A DNA stretch of 22,147 nt, from NCBI GenBank assembly GCA_002409455.1, contig DHNI01000092.1, positions 26,034 to 48,180 on the forward strand. The letters run 5' to 3'. The position numbers were made by a program, and so were the translations under genes. The notes under the pieces were generated by a model that ran no database searches, had not been told where the DNA came from, and worked only from the letters and a program-made list of their open reading frames with translations. Shown here in pieces: positions 1 through 7,093 of the stretch. The DNA is from Firmicutes bacterium UBA5420. Lineage in GTDB: Bacteria > Bacillota > Limnochordia > Darwinibacteriales > Darwinibacteriaceae. Each line of letters begins with the position of its first letter. Position 1 is the stretch's first letter.

Positions 1-1074
1 GGCCTCGATGTAACAACATTGCAGCCAGCGGCAGGTGCTCATGGTGAACTAACGGGGTTGATGGTGATCAAGGCCTATCATACCCAAAGGGGAGAGGGTC
101 ATCGCAAAGAAATGATCATCCCTGACTCCGCACATGGAACCAACCCAGCGAGCTGTGCCATGGTTGGCTACAAAGTGGTTGAAGTTCCATCTAACGAGCG
201 TGGTGGCGTAGATGTGGAAGCCCTTAGAGGTTTAGTGGGTCCAAACACGGCGGGCCTAATGCTCACGAATCCCAATACCTTGGGTCTTTTCGATGAGAAC
301 ATTTGTGAGATTGCGGAAATTGTGCATGGTGCTGGTGGACTACTCTATTATGATGGTGCTAATGCCAATGCGATTATGGGAATTGCACGGCCAGGTGATA
401 TGGGATTTGATGTAGTGCACTTCAACCTGCACAAGACCTTTTCTACTCCCCATGGCGGCGGTGGACCTGGAGCAGGGCCTATCGTTGTTTGTAAAGAGCT
501 GGCACAATTCTTGCCAGGGCCCATTGTGGAAAAGAACGGTGATAAATACTCCTTTGTTACACCGGAGCATTCTATCGGGCGAGTGCGTTCCTTCTATGGA
601 AACTTCTTGGTCTATGCCAAGGCCTATGCCTATATTCGTTCCCATGGTTCTCAGGGCCTAAAACAGGTGAGTGAAACTGCTGTATTGCATGCCAATTACA
701 TGATGAATAAGCTCAAGGATGTCTATCATCTGCCTTATGACCGCACTTGCATGCACGAATTTGTGCTCTCAGGAGTGTGGCAGAAAGAGCAGGGGGCTCG
801 CACTCTAGACATTGCTAAGCGTCTTTTGGACTATGGTTACCATGCACCCACGGTGTACTTCCCCATGGTCGTAGATGAGGCAATTATGATTGAACCAACC
901 GAAACGGAGCCAAAGTCTACCTTAGATGAGTTCATTGCTGCAATGCACAAGATTGCAGAGGAGGCCAAAGAGAATCCAGAACTTCTTACTTCGGCACCTC
1001 ACTCTACACCACTAAAGAGGCTTGATGAATCTAGAGCAGCAAGGCATCCTGTTTTACGCTGGGAAAAGCCGTAG
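1..1074 (+). CDS. gcvPB: Glycine dehydrogenase (decarboxylating) subunit 2, 5' truncated by the window edge
   Basis: C-terminal subunit of the two-subunit glycine cleavage P-protein, a PLP enzyme that decarboxylates glycine and passes the aminomethyl group to the lipoyl arm of GcvH in the cytoplasm. The reading frame is open from base 1, so the gene begins upstream; 357 codons are visible, against roughly 480-490 residues for the family, so about 130 N-terminal residues are missing. Family signatures seen are LQPAAGAHGELTGL, PDSAHGTNPAS, and the PLP-lysine motif NLHKTF followed by STPHGGGGPG; the lysine codon is at 433-435. The C-terminus (EPTETEPKSTLDEF) is also typical. It is convergent with prsA, and a hairpin lies between the stop codons. 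gcvPA and gcvT/gcvH probably lie upstream, outside the window (inference). Confidence 0.96.
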   Translation, partial: GLDVTTLQPAAGAHGELTGLMVIKAYHTQRGEGHRKEMIIPDSAHGTNPASCAMVGYKVVEVPSNERGGVDVEALRGLVGPNTAGLMLTNPNTLGLFDENICEIAEIVHGAGGLLYYDGANANAIMGIARPGDMGFDVVHFNLHKTFSTPHGGGGPGAGPIVVCKELAQFLPGPIVEKNGDKYSFVTPEHSIGRVRSFYGNFLVYAKAYAYIRSHGSQGLKQVSETAVLHANYMMNKLKDVYHLPYDRTCMHEFVLSGVWQKEQGARTLDIAKRLLDYGYHAPTVYFPMVVDEAIMIEPTETEPKSTLDEFIAAMHKIAEEAKENPELLTSAPHSTPLKRLDESRAARHPVLRWEKP

Positions 1075-1084
1075 AGGAACTACA

Positions 1085-1122
1085 GTAAAGAAAACGCCCT
1101 CTTCCTTTGGGAAGGGGGCGTT
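1085..1122 (-). terminator. Intrinsic terminator of prsA, probably shared with gcvPB
   Basis: A 13-bp stem pairs 1093-1105 with 1110-1122 (one G-U pair) around the 4-nt loop at 1106-1109. Read on the minus strand, the hairpin is followed by TTTTCTTT (1085-1094), a proper U-tract for prsA transcripts. On the plus strand the downstream tract is poor, so it would stop gcvPB transcription less efficiently. It fills the gap between the two convergent stop codons. Confidence 0.85.
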
Positions 1123-1138
1123 CACTGTTTCCATCAGC

Positions 1139-2011
1139 TTATTTTTGCCATTCTACTTGAATATCTGCTTCTCGTTCGAGCTTCAGCATATAGCTTTGCA
1201 AATCTAAAGCTTTGCTACCGCGGAAATCTTGTTCCACGAGATCGACGATGTCCGCAAATATCGCCTCTTTTGCTTCGTTAATGGCATGAACGGTAATGAC
1301 ATGCCAGCCAAAGCTACTCTCTGCGAGTCCGAACTCACCTACGCCAAGGCTAAAAGCTACTTCTTCAAACTCAGGAACTGTATATCCCTTAGGAATCACT
1401 CCAAGATATCCGCCTTGAGAGGCTGTGCCGGGGTCTAGGGAATAGTTGCTTGCCAAGCTCACTAGATCTCCCCCCGTTTGCAGGAAGCCCAGCACTTCAT
1501 TGGCTTCTTCTTCTGTTTCTACGAGAATGTGGCTTACCTCTACAGTCTCTTCTTCGTCATAATACGAACGATTCTCCTCAAAGAATTGCTCAATCTCGCC
1601 TTCGGCCACTTCCACTTCAGCTCTAGCCAAGTCGCCTATGAGCATATTCCACTTCAATTGCTCAATAAATATCTGCTCCGTTACATTGTTCTCCGCCAAA
1701 AACATCTGCAGGCCCTGAACGCCCCCGAGCTGGGCAACGATCATATCATACATCTCTGCAAAGGCCTCATCATCCACTGTAACCCCGAGAGCTTCAGCTT
1801 TTTGTTTGATCATTTCATTCTGAATTAGTTCTTGTAGGGCGTACTGGCCGTACTGTCCTTCTAAAAGCTCGTAGAACTCGGCACTCGTGATAGCCACCCC
1901 GTTTACTGTAGCTACGATTTCATCACCCTGTTGCGCAAACATCGCTACTGGGGACGTGATCAAGGAAAGAGATAGAATTACAAGCAAAAGTACAAAATTG
2001 GTCTTTTTCAA
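1139..2011 (-). CDS. prsA: Secreted PpiC/parvulin-type peptidyl-prolyl isomerase (PrsA/SurA-like foldase)
   Basis: Extracytoplasmic cis-trans prolyl isomerase and chaperone assisting folding of exported proteins. Numbering from the TTG start, residues 1-26 form a signal peptide: KK, a long hydrophobic core (FVLLLVILSLSLI), then SPVAMFA before QQ, a signal peptidase I-type AxA-like site. A SurA-N-like helical region follows (about 30-140), then a parvulin domain (about 157-247) with VSHILV, YSLDPGTASQGGYLG and FGWHVI. I prefer TTG at 2011 because AAAGGA then lies 8 nt upstream; the in-frame ATG at 2020 directly abuts the AAAGG and would add MTF to the signal peptide. There is no lipobox cysteine, unlike B. 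subtilis PrsA, so the mature protein should be soluble rather than lipid-anchored. It is divergent from the DUF951 gene and monocistronic. Confidence 0.9.
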   Translation of the reverse strand: MKKTNFVLLLVILSLSLITSPVAMFAQQGDEIVATVNGVAITSAEFYELLEGQYGQYALQELIQNEMIKQKAEALGVTVDDEAFAEMYDMIVAQLGGVQGLQMFLAENNVTEQIFIEQLKWNMLIGDLARAEVEVAEGEIEQFFEENRSYYDEEETVEVSHILVETEEEANEVLGFLQTGGDLVSLASNYSLDPGTASQGGYLGVIPKGYTVPEFEEVAFSLGVGEFGLAESSFGWHVITVHAINEAKEAIFADIVDLVEQDFRGSKALDLQSYMLKLEREADIQVEWQK

Positions 2012-2074
2012 GAACGTCATCCTTTCTAAAATTGGTCATCTCCGTTCTTAGTTCTCGCTCATTTGGCGATACCC

Positions 2075-2106
2075 TTTAAATATTACGCACAAAGCTGTGT
2101 TATAAT
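2075..2106 (+). promoter_or_regulatory. Extended -10 sigma-A-type promoter for the DUF951/ATPase pair
   Basis: TATAAT at 2101-2106 is preceded by TGT (2098-2100), giving a full extended -10. No good -35 is present; the best nearby is TTTAAA at 2075-2080, with a 20-bp gap. It lies 32 bases upstream of the DUF951 start, a suitable leader length. Confidence 0.6.
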
Positions 2107-2137
2107 TATTGTAATAGAGGGAAAAGGTGGGAGGAAG

Positions 2138-2302
2138 ATGCACGAACTAGGACAGATTTTGCGCCTCAAGAAAAAGCACGCCTGCGGAGGCCAGACCTGG
2201 GAGGTTCTCAAACCAGGCGTAGATACTCGTCTTAAGTGCACCACCTGCGGACGAGTAATTTTGGTACCCCGCGACAAGCTCGTCAGGCAGATCGTGAAGT
2301 GA
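2138..2302 (+). CDS. DUF951 family small protein (YyzM-like)
   Basis: A 54-residue basic cytoplasmic protein of unknown function. It begins MHELGQILRLKKKHACGG and has two cysteine motifs, HACGG (residues 14-18) and CTTCGR (34-39), which look like a small zinc-ribbon (inference). The ATG at 2138 is chosen because GGGAGGAAG ends immediately before it and the family starts around this point; the frame stays open upstream but has no comparable ribosome binding site. In B. subtilis yyzM sits next to ychF and rpsF, and the same neighbourhood holds here with the tandem ATPase and queT interposed. DNA or RNA binding is suggested only by the ribbon-like cysteines and basic charge. Confidence 0.88.
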   Translation: MHELGQILRLKKKHACGGQTWEVLKPGVDTRLKCTTCGRVILVPRDKLVRQIVK

Positions 2303-2367
2303 GTTTAGGCACCGGTTCAATGGGAAGAATATACTAACCTTAAGGGATACTAGGGAGGTATAGATTG

Positions 2368-3423
2368 ATGGTGCAAACTCGTCACTTTTTTGCTGGCAGT
2401 AACTCGGGGAAGGGTTTCTATTCCCTTTTTGACAATATCATTGGTTCTGACGCCAAGAGAGTTTATCTCTTGAAAGGAGGGCCCGGTACCGGGAAGTCAA
2501 GTTTTATGCGCTATATCGCGAGTGCCGTTGGGGAGCAAGGTTATGATCGCGAATTCTTTTTTTGCAGTTCCGACTCGGGGGCCTTAGATGCCGTTTCCTT
2601 TCCGAAACTCGGTATTGCCTTGCTTGATGCCACAGCACCCCATGCCATTGATGCAATGTTACCAGGCTGTAGGGATCAGCTCATTGCCCTTGGTGACTTT
2701 TGGTCTGCCAAAGCTTTAGAGGCGAAGCGTGATGAAATCATAAAAGGGGGACAAATTAAGCAGGCCCACTTCGCAGCAGCCTTCCGCTATTTTGCAGCAG
2801 CCCTGGCGGTGGAGGAGAACATAGGTGCTCGCAATAGAGAAAAAAGAGTTAAGGACAACTCTGTAGAGCAGACCAGGGAGATTGTAGAACGTATCGGCCC
2901 AGCTTCGTCTGAGCATGAAGGAAAAACAGGTAAGGTGCGACATCTTTTCGCTTCGGCCCTTACGCCCGAGGGTTATGTGAGCCATATCCAAAGTCTGGTT
3001 CAAGACTTCTCCTCCGTGTTCGTTCTTCAGGGGGGGCCTGGTACAGGTAAAGGAGAGTGTCTTTCTACCGTGTTGCGTCATGCCCAAGCGGCAGGCTATG
3101 ATGTAGAGGCCTTTCACTATCCTTTAGATCCGCTTAAACTTCTCCATATGATCATTCCAAATGCTAAGATCGCCGTAGTGAGCGAAACATCACTGGAAGC
3201 TATGGAGGAGCTCGTCGGCCCTAGAATTCAATTCGGCCCTGATGAGTCCAAGGCTAACGCAGGAGATCACAAGCTGTGGGAAGAACTATTGCAAAAAGGC
3301 TTTGGCGCACTTTTGGAGGCCCAATCAAGTCATATTCACATTGAGGAATACTACGCCCAGGCCATGGATTTTACCGCACTAGACGCCTACCGAGACGAGA
3401 TCCTAGCAGAAATCTTGTCATAG
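2368..3423 (+). CDS. Tandem P-loop ATPase of unknown function (PRK06851-like)
   Basis: Cytoplasmic protein of 351 residues with two P-loop units. Counting from the ATG at 2368, the first Walker A is GGPGTGKSS at 37-45 and the second GGPGTGKGE at 222-230. The flanks are also related: FFAGSNSGKGFYSLF before the first resembles LFASALTPEGYVSHI before the second, and both P-loops are followed by a GYD motif, so the halves look like an internal duplication. It resembles the conserved Bacillota ATPase family I know as PRK06851, which has no assigned substrate. The second Walker A ends K-G instead of K-S/T, losing the usual magnesium ligand. GGGAGGT lies 8 nt before the ATG; an in-frame TTG at 2365 is less well placed. 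It follows DUF951 by 65 nt, and its 3' end overlaps convergent queT by 6 bp. Confidence 0.8.
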   Translation: MVQTRHFFAGSNSGKGFYSLFDNIIGSDAKRVYLLKGGPGTGKSSFMRYIASAVGEQGYDREFFFCSSDSGALDAVSFPKLGIALLDATAPHAIDAMLPGCRDQLIALGDFWSAKALEAKRDEIIKGGQIKQAHFAAAFRYFAAALAVEENIGARNREKRVKDNSVEQTREIVERIGPASSEHEGKTGKVRHLFASALTPEGYVSHIQSLVQDFSSVFVLQGGPGTGKGECLSTVLRHAQAAGYDVEAFHYPLDPLKLLHMIIPNAKIAVVSETSLEAMEELVGPRIQFGPDESKANAGDHKLWEELLQKGFGALLEAQSSHIHIEEYYAQAMDFTALDAYRDEILAEILS

Positions 3424-3873
3424 GAATTTTTCTTGATTCTTCTGGATAAAGCGGAGTAGGGGCACCCCTAACGCTAACACAACGACGCTTTGCCCAAGGC
3501 CGATGCTGAGGACAAGGGGCCAATAGGCTGGCAAATCTAAGATATACCAGAGGTACAAGCTAACCAAGAAAGCATTGAGTACAATCGGGGAGGCATAACC
3601 GATCAAACGGCCTTTATAGCGATAGGTCAGGTAGGCGGCGAGCAGCGTCACAAAGCTTCCACCGAAGATATCCCAGGGACCCTGTCCGCCTAAGATGTTC
3701 GATAAAAGTGCGCCAACATAAAGGCCTCCAATGGCCTCGGGATACACCATGGGAAGCAAAGTTAGAGCCTCTGCTACTCTAAACTGAATGGGTCCAAAAC
3801 TAATGGCTTGGAAGACAAAAACTAAGATGATGTAGATTGCAGCGATGATACCGGCTCGAGCTATACGGTTCAC
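3418..3873 (-). CDS. queT: QueT-type queuosine precursor transporter (ECF S-component family)
   Basis: Integral membrane protein of 151 residues with about five to six hydrophobic segments, matching the QueT (DUF988) family, which takes up queuosine precursors such as preQ1, probably as the substrate-binding component of an energy-coupling-factor transporter (family knowledge). Recognisable features are the N-terminal helix (ARAGIIAAIYIILVFVF), FGPIQFRVAEALTLLP, and AIGGLYVGALLSNILGG. The start is GTG at 3873, with GGAGGAGA just upstream. It is divergent from ychF with only 49 bp between start codons. I looked for a preQ1 riboswitch in front of it and found none. No ECF A or T components are in the window. 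Confidence 0.9.
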   Translation of the reverse strand: MNRIARAGIIAAIYIILVFVFQAISFGPIQFRVAEALTLLPMVYPEAIGGLYVGALLSNILGGQGPWDIFGGSFVTLLAAYLTYRYKGRLIGYASPIVLNAFLVSLYLWYILDLPAYWPLVLSIGLGQSVVVLALGVPLLRFIQKNQEKFL

Positions 3874-3894
3874 GTCGTCTCCTCCTTCACCCTA

Positions 3895-3923
3895 AGTTTA
3901 CCTTTTTGGAGGTGTGAAATCAA
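3895..3923 (-). promoter_or_regulatory. Possible sigma-A promoter for queT
   Basis: On the minus strand, TTGATT (complement of 3918-3923) and TAAACT (complement of 3895-3900) are separated by exactly 17 bp. Each box matches consensus at 4 of 6 positions. The -35 would touch the ychF start codon. Weak evidence by motif alone. Confidence 0.35.
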
Positions 3924-4990
3924 TGGCATTGCGTATTGGAATTATCGGTTTACCCAATGTGGGAAAATCCACTGTGTTTAATGCCTTAACGAAGCTTAAT
4001 GTTCCTGCTTTAAACTATCCCTTTTGCACAATCGAACCCAACCAGGGGATGGTCTTAATACCAGATGAGCGCTTACCCGCCATCGCCAAGGTTAGCCAAC
4101 CTAAGGCTCTTACCGGTGCTACCATCGAGTTTGTAGATATTGCCGGTCTTGTACGGGGCGCAAGCAAGGGCGAAGGTTTGGGCAACCAATTTCTGGGCCA
4201 CATCCGCGAGATGGATGCCCTGGCCCATGTTGTCCGTTTGTTTCGAGCCGATGACGTGGTAAGCCATGAAGAGGGTATTAACCCACTGCGGGACATTGAG
4301 ATTATTGATTTAGAATTGATGCTCGCAGATCTGGAGGCTATTGAAAGGCGGCGAGAGCGCACCACAAGAATGCTGAAAACAGGAAAAGCTCACTACCGAG
4401 AAGAACTAGATATTTTGGATCAATATCAAGCCACTATAGAAGAGGGAATTCCCCTGCGCCGCACCGATCTTCCCCTTATCGACGATTTGCCGCTACTATC
4501 TGCGAAGCCTGTCATGTATGTGGCCAACATGAATGAAGGGGAACAACAGCTGGATCCCGCTTTTTTGGAATGGGCACAAAGCGAAGGGGCTGAAGTTGTG
4601 ATTATGGCTGCTGATTTTGAAATGGAGATTAGCCGCTTAGAGTCGGATGATGCGGAGTTCTTTTTAGCTGAAGCCAACATGGACAAGCCTGCTCTTCACC
4701 GTTTAGTAGCGGCAGGTGTGCGCTTACTTGACTTGATCACCTTCTACACCATTAAAGGTGATGAAACCAGATCGTGGATTATTTCCCGGGGAATGTTAGC
4801 ACCCCAGGCCGCTGGCCAAATCCATTCAGATATGGAGCGAGGTTTTATCCGTGCTGAGGTTATCGACTGGGAAATATTGGTAGACGAAGGTTCTGTAGCA
4901 GGTTGCCGCGAAAAAGGCTTAGCGCGTATCGAAGGAAAAGATTATGTGGTTCAGGATGGCGATGTCATTTTCTTCCGTTTCAATGTTTGA
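3923..4990 (+). CDS. ychF: Redox-regulated ATPase YchF (Obg-family, EngD)
   Basis: TRAFAC-class, Obg-family P-loop protein of 355 residues that prefers ATP to GTP and associates with ribosomes. Motifs seen: Walker A GLPNVGKS (9-16), DIAG (72-75), and NMNE at 202-205 where GTPases would have NKxD, the change that explains ATP preference. The helical arm spans about 130-190 and a TGS domain fills the C-terminus (about 270-355, ending VIFFRFNV). The ATG at 3923 is chosen because GGAGGTG lies 8 nt upstream and the family begins MALRIGIIGLPNVG; an in-frame GTG at 3914 is part of that ribosome binding site. It is followed by the rpsF operon, whose -35 overlaps this stop codon. The divergent spacer can form a hairpin covering the ribosome binding site (see findings). 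Confidence 0.96.
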   Translation: MALRIGIIGLPNVGKSTVFNALTKLNVPALNYPFCTIEPNQGMVLIPDERLPAIAKVSQPKALTGATIEFVDIAGLVRGASKGEGLGNQFLGHIREMDALAHVVRLFRADDVVSHEEGINPLRDIEIIDLELMLADLEAIERRRERTTRMLKTGKAHYREELDILDQYQATIEEGIPLRRTDLPLIDDLPLLSAKPVMYVANMNEGEQQLDPAFLEWAQSEGAEVVIMAADFEMEISRLESDDAEFFLAEANMDKPALHRLVAAGVRLLDLITFYTIKGDETRSWIISRGMLAPQAAGQIHSDMERGFIRAEVIDWEILVDEGSVAGCREKGLARIEGKDYVVQDGDVIFFRFNV

Positions 4991-5015
4991 CTTCAAAATG
5001 GAGCGATGATATAAT
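4987..5015 (+). promoter_or_regulatory. Strong sigma-A promoter of the rpsF-ssb-rpsR operon
   Basis: TTGACT (4987-4992), a 17-bp spacer and TATAAT (5010-5015) preceded by TGA form a near-consensus extended promoter. The -35 overlaps the ychF stop codon. The expected start point near 5022 leaves a leader of about 55 nt. Confidence 0.85.
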
Positions 5016-5022
5016 AAATGTT

Positions 5023-5070
5023 GCCCTGCCCTAGGCTTGACCTAGGGCCATATGTCCAGAGGGGAGGTGA
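5023..5070 (+). promoter_or_regulatory. rpsF leader hairpin, candidate S6:S18 autoregulatory element
   Basis: A perfect 8-bp stem pairs 5028-5035 with 5041-5048 around a 5-nt loop (5036-5040). Outside it, CCCT (5024-5027) can pair with AGGG (5060-5063), the start of the rpsF ribosome binding site GGGGAGGTGA (5061-5070). Known rpsF leaders bind the S6:S18 complex to repress translation (established for this operon type); assignment here is by position and shape only, and I do not see a clear match to the conserved CCG-containing bulge. Confidence 0.5.
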
Positions 5071-5077
5071 AGCTACG

Positions 5078-5368
5078 GTGCGTGATTATGAGCTTATGGT
5101 ACTTTTTGTCCCAAAACTTGATGAAGAGGGTTTAGAGGCCCAAATCGAACGAACCAAGAGCCTGATTGAGGGTATCGGTGGTGAGATCGAGAAGGTTGAC
5201 AAATGGGGCAAACGCCGGTTTGCTTATGAAATTAACGATAATACCGAAGGCTTCTATGTGGTGATCGATTTTAAAGCAGAAAGCGGAACGACTTCTGAGG
5301 TCGAACGAATTCTCAAGATCACTGACGAAGTCGTTCGTTATCTGCTCGTTCGTAAGGATCAAGAATGA
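5078..5368 (+). CDS. rpsF: 30S ribosomal protein S6
   Basis: Ribosomal protein S6 (96 residues), binding 16S rRNA with S18 in the small-subunit platform. The sequence opens RDYELMVLFVPKLDEEG and carries the typical KRRFAYEINDNTEGFYVVIDF and VRYLLVRKD segments. The GTG start at 5078 is placed 7 nt after GGGGAGGTGA; the frame is open upstream to 5018, but those codons lie in the promoter/leader and would add a nonconserved tail. First gene of rpsF-ssb-rpsR, with ssb beginning 18 nt after the stop. Length and ends are normal for the family. Confidence 0.97.
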   Translation: MRDYELMVLFVPKLDEEGLEAQIERTKSLIEGIGGEIEKVDKWGKRRFAYEINDNTEGFYVVIDFKAESGTTSEVERILKITDEVVRYLLVRKDQE

Positions 5369-5386
5369 GCAAAGGAGTGACGAAAG

Positions 5387-5773
5387 GTGTTAAACAAGGT
5401 TATTCTTATTGGGCGACTCGTAGCTGATCCACAATTGCGCTATACGCAATCGGGTATAGCGGTCACGAATTTTACTCTTGCAGTGGATCGTCCCTTTGTG
5501 AGCCAAGGAGGCGAAAGGGAAGCAGATTTCATTGACATCGTAACATGGCGGAAATTGGCAGAAGTTTGTGCTAATCACCTAGGTAAGGGACGCCTTGTTG
5601 CAGTAGAAGGACGTTTGCAGATCCGATCGTACGATGACCAAAATGGCATTCGCAGGAAGGCCGCAGAAATTGTAGCCGATAATGTACGCTTTTTGGATCG
5701 TCCCCACGACATTGGATCCGATGAATCAGCAGATGGACCGCCCGAACCGGAGTTTGATGATATTCCGTTTTAA
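5387..5773 (+). CDS. ssb: Single-stranded DNA-binding protein
   Basis: Tetrameric OB-fold protein that coats single-stranded DNA and recruits replication and repair partners. Residues 1 to about 105 are the OB fold (LNKVILIGRLVADPQLRYT, FIDIVTWRKLAEVCANHLGKG, VAVEGRLQIRSYDDQNG). The last residues, EFDDIPF, are the conserved acidic partner-binding tip. At 128 residues it is shorter than most Bacillota SSBs because the linker between fold and tip is only about 20 residues. The GTG start at 5387 has AAAGGAG 9 nt upstream. It is the middle gene of the classic rpsF-ssb-rpsR operon. Confidence 0.97.
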   Translation: MLNKVILIGRLVADPQLRYTQSGIAVTNFTLAVDRPFVSQGGEREADFIDIVTWRKLAEVCANHLGKGRLVAVEGRLQIRSYDDQNGIRRKAAEIVADNVRFLDRPHDIGSDESADGPPEPEFDDIPF

Positions 5774-5797
5774 TCAGATTGGTTTGGAGGCGAGATA

Positions 5798-6028
5798 ATG
5801 GCTAGAGAAAGAGGTCGTAGAGGCAGAAGAAAAGTATGCTCTTTCTGCGTCGATAAGATTGAGCAGATTGACTACAAAGAAGTAGGCCGTCTACGTCGCT
5901 ATGTAACAGAACGAGGCAAGATTTTGCCACGCCGCATTTCTGGCAACTGTGCGAAACACCAAAGACAAGTTACCAATGCAATCAAACGGGCACGCTATGT
6001 GGCATTGATGCCTTACACGATTGATTAA
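5798..6028 (+). CDS. rpsR: 30S ribosomal protein S18
   Basis: Ribosomal protein S18 (76 residues), partner of S6 in the 30S platform. Arg-rich N-terminus (MARERGRRGRRK), then CSFC (14-17) and, near residues 51-54, CAKH; these cysteines and histidine look like a retained zinc-binding form of S18, whereas many bacteria have lost them. The family core is clear in YKEVGRLRRYVTERGKILPRR and HQRQVTNAIKRARYVALMPY. The ATG at 5798 follows GGAGGCGAGATA. Last gene of its operon; a strong terminator begins 8 nt after the stop. Confidence 0.97.
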   Translation: MARERGRRGRRKVCSFCVDKIEQIDYKEVGRLRRYVTERGKILPRRISGNCAKHQRQVTNAIKRARYVALMPYTID

Positions 6029-6036
6029 GATCTTAG

Positions 6037-6060
6037 GGAGCAGCAACGCTGCTCCTTTTT
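6037..6060 (+). terminator. Intrinsic terminator after rpsR
   Basis: A perfect 8-bp GC-rich stem pairs 6037-6044 with 6048-6055 around a 3-nt loop, followed at once by TTTTT (6056-6060). It separates the rpsF operon from the yybS-like gene, though read-through is possible because no clear promoter follows within the short gap. Confidence 0.9.
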
Positions 6061-6085
6061 CGAATCGAAATTGCGAGGTGAATGT

Positions 6086-7078
6086 ATGAAAACACGTTCC
6101 TTAACTGAAGGAGCCATGCTTGGAGCCATTACAGTACTTGTGGCGATACTTGGTGAATACATAGGAATTCCGTCCATCATTGTGCCTATACCTCTAATGT
6201 TATTAGTGTATCGCCAGGGGTTTCAATATGGAATTCTGGCTGCGGTAGCGTCGGCTTTGGTCGCTAGCTTTGTGGCCGGACACGTCTTTTCCGGGCTCTC
6301 CATTTTGATCTGGGGTTTTGTAGGTGTGGCTATAGGTATGGCCCTTAGGGAAAAGTTCTCCTTTTCCAAGCTGATGGTTGTGGGGATTATATCCAACCTA
6401 GTTGTCATTGGGCTCAACTTTCTACTATACTACCTTATAATCGGTGGCAATGTGCTTACTGACCTCTTAACAATGCTGGATGAAGCCTTTGAACAGGCGA
6501 TCCAAATGTCCGAAAGCATGGGAATCACTGGGCAAGCTTTGCAGCAGTATGAAGCGCTGCAGTCCCTTGCACCCACTGTGCTGCGCGTGGGTTTGCCATC
6601 GATGCTGTTGGTTTATGCGGTGAGTATGAGCTACATTAATCTTGGCATAGGACGGGCGATTCTAAAGCGCCTTGGAGATACCAGCACACCCTGGATTGTG
6701 CCCTTTGCTCAGTGGCGTCTACCAGGTTATTTTGGTCTTGTGTTTGTCTTTGGGCTGGTTACGACTACCATGGTGCAGATGGTGGCAGTGCCCCCTTGGC
6801 TACAATTTTTAGGGCTAAATTCGTTTCTGATCTCCTTTTACTCCTATTTAATTGCAGGTGTTAGCCTAGCCTGGTTCTATTTTCAGAAAAAGAATGTACT
6901 CATGTTTGTGCGTGTGCTGTTTCTATTCATGCTCTTGACCGTACCCTCTGTGCTCATGATCCTTGTTTTGCTAACCGTGGCCGACAGCTTTTTTGACTTC
7001 CGCAGGTTAAATGCTCCCGAAGGCGAACCAATTGAGGTAGAGCATAGAGAAACAGATAGTGATGATAATGAAGGCTAG
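6086..7078 (+). CDS. YybS-like DUF2232 multi-pass membrane protein
   Basis: Membrane protein of 330 residues with about eight predicted hydrophobic helices, a soluble-looking stretch near 125-160 (QAIQMSESMGITGQALQQYEAL), and a highly acidic C-terminal tail (EHRETDSDDNEG). Sequence style and position before rplI match the DUF2232/YybS family, which resembles ECF-transporter S-components but has no proven substrate. The start is ATG at 6086, 5 nt after GAGGTG; the frame extends upstream to 6071 without a better site. In B. subtilis yybS is followed by gdpP (yybT) and then rplI; here rplI follows after 15 nt, so gdpP is missing from the locus. Confidence 0.85.
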   Translation: MKTRSLTEGAMLGAITVLVAILGEYIGIPSIIVPIPLMLLVYRQGFQYGILAAVASALVASFVAGHVFSGLSILIWGFVGVAIGMALREKFSFSKLMVVGIISNLVVIGLNFLLYYLIIGGNVLTDLLTMLDEAFEQAIQMSESMGITGQALQQYEALQSLAPTVLRVGLPSMLLVYAVSMSYINLGIGRAILKRLGDTSTPWIVPFAQWRLPGYFGLVFVFGLVTTTMVQMVAVPPWLQFLGLNSFLISFYSYLIAGVSLAWFYFQKKNVLMFVRVLFLFMLLTVPSVLMILVLLTVADSFFDFRRLNAPEGEPIEVEHRETDSDDNEG

Positions 7079-7093
7079 AAGGGTGGGTGTCTC

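Noticed and set aside
3874..3960. preQ1 riboswitch in front of queT
   Set aside because: The minus-strand leader lacks the recognisable class I pattern (short stem with an A-rich 3' tail pairing into the loop) and there is little room; the inverted repeat there fits the ychF binding site better.
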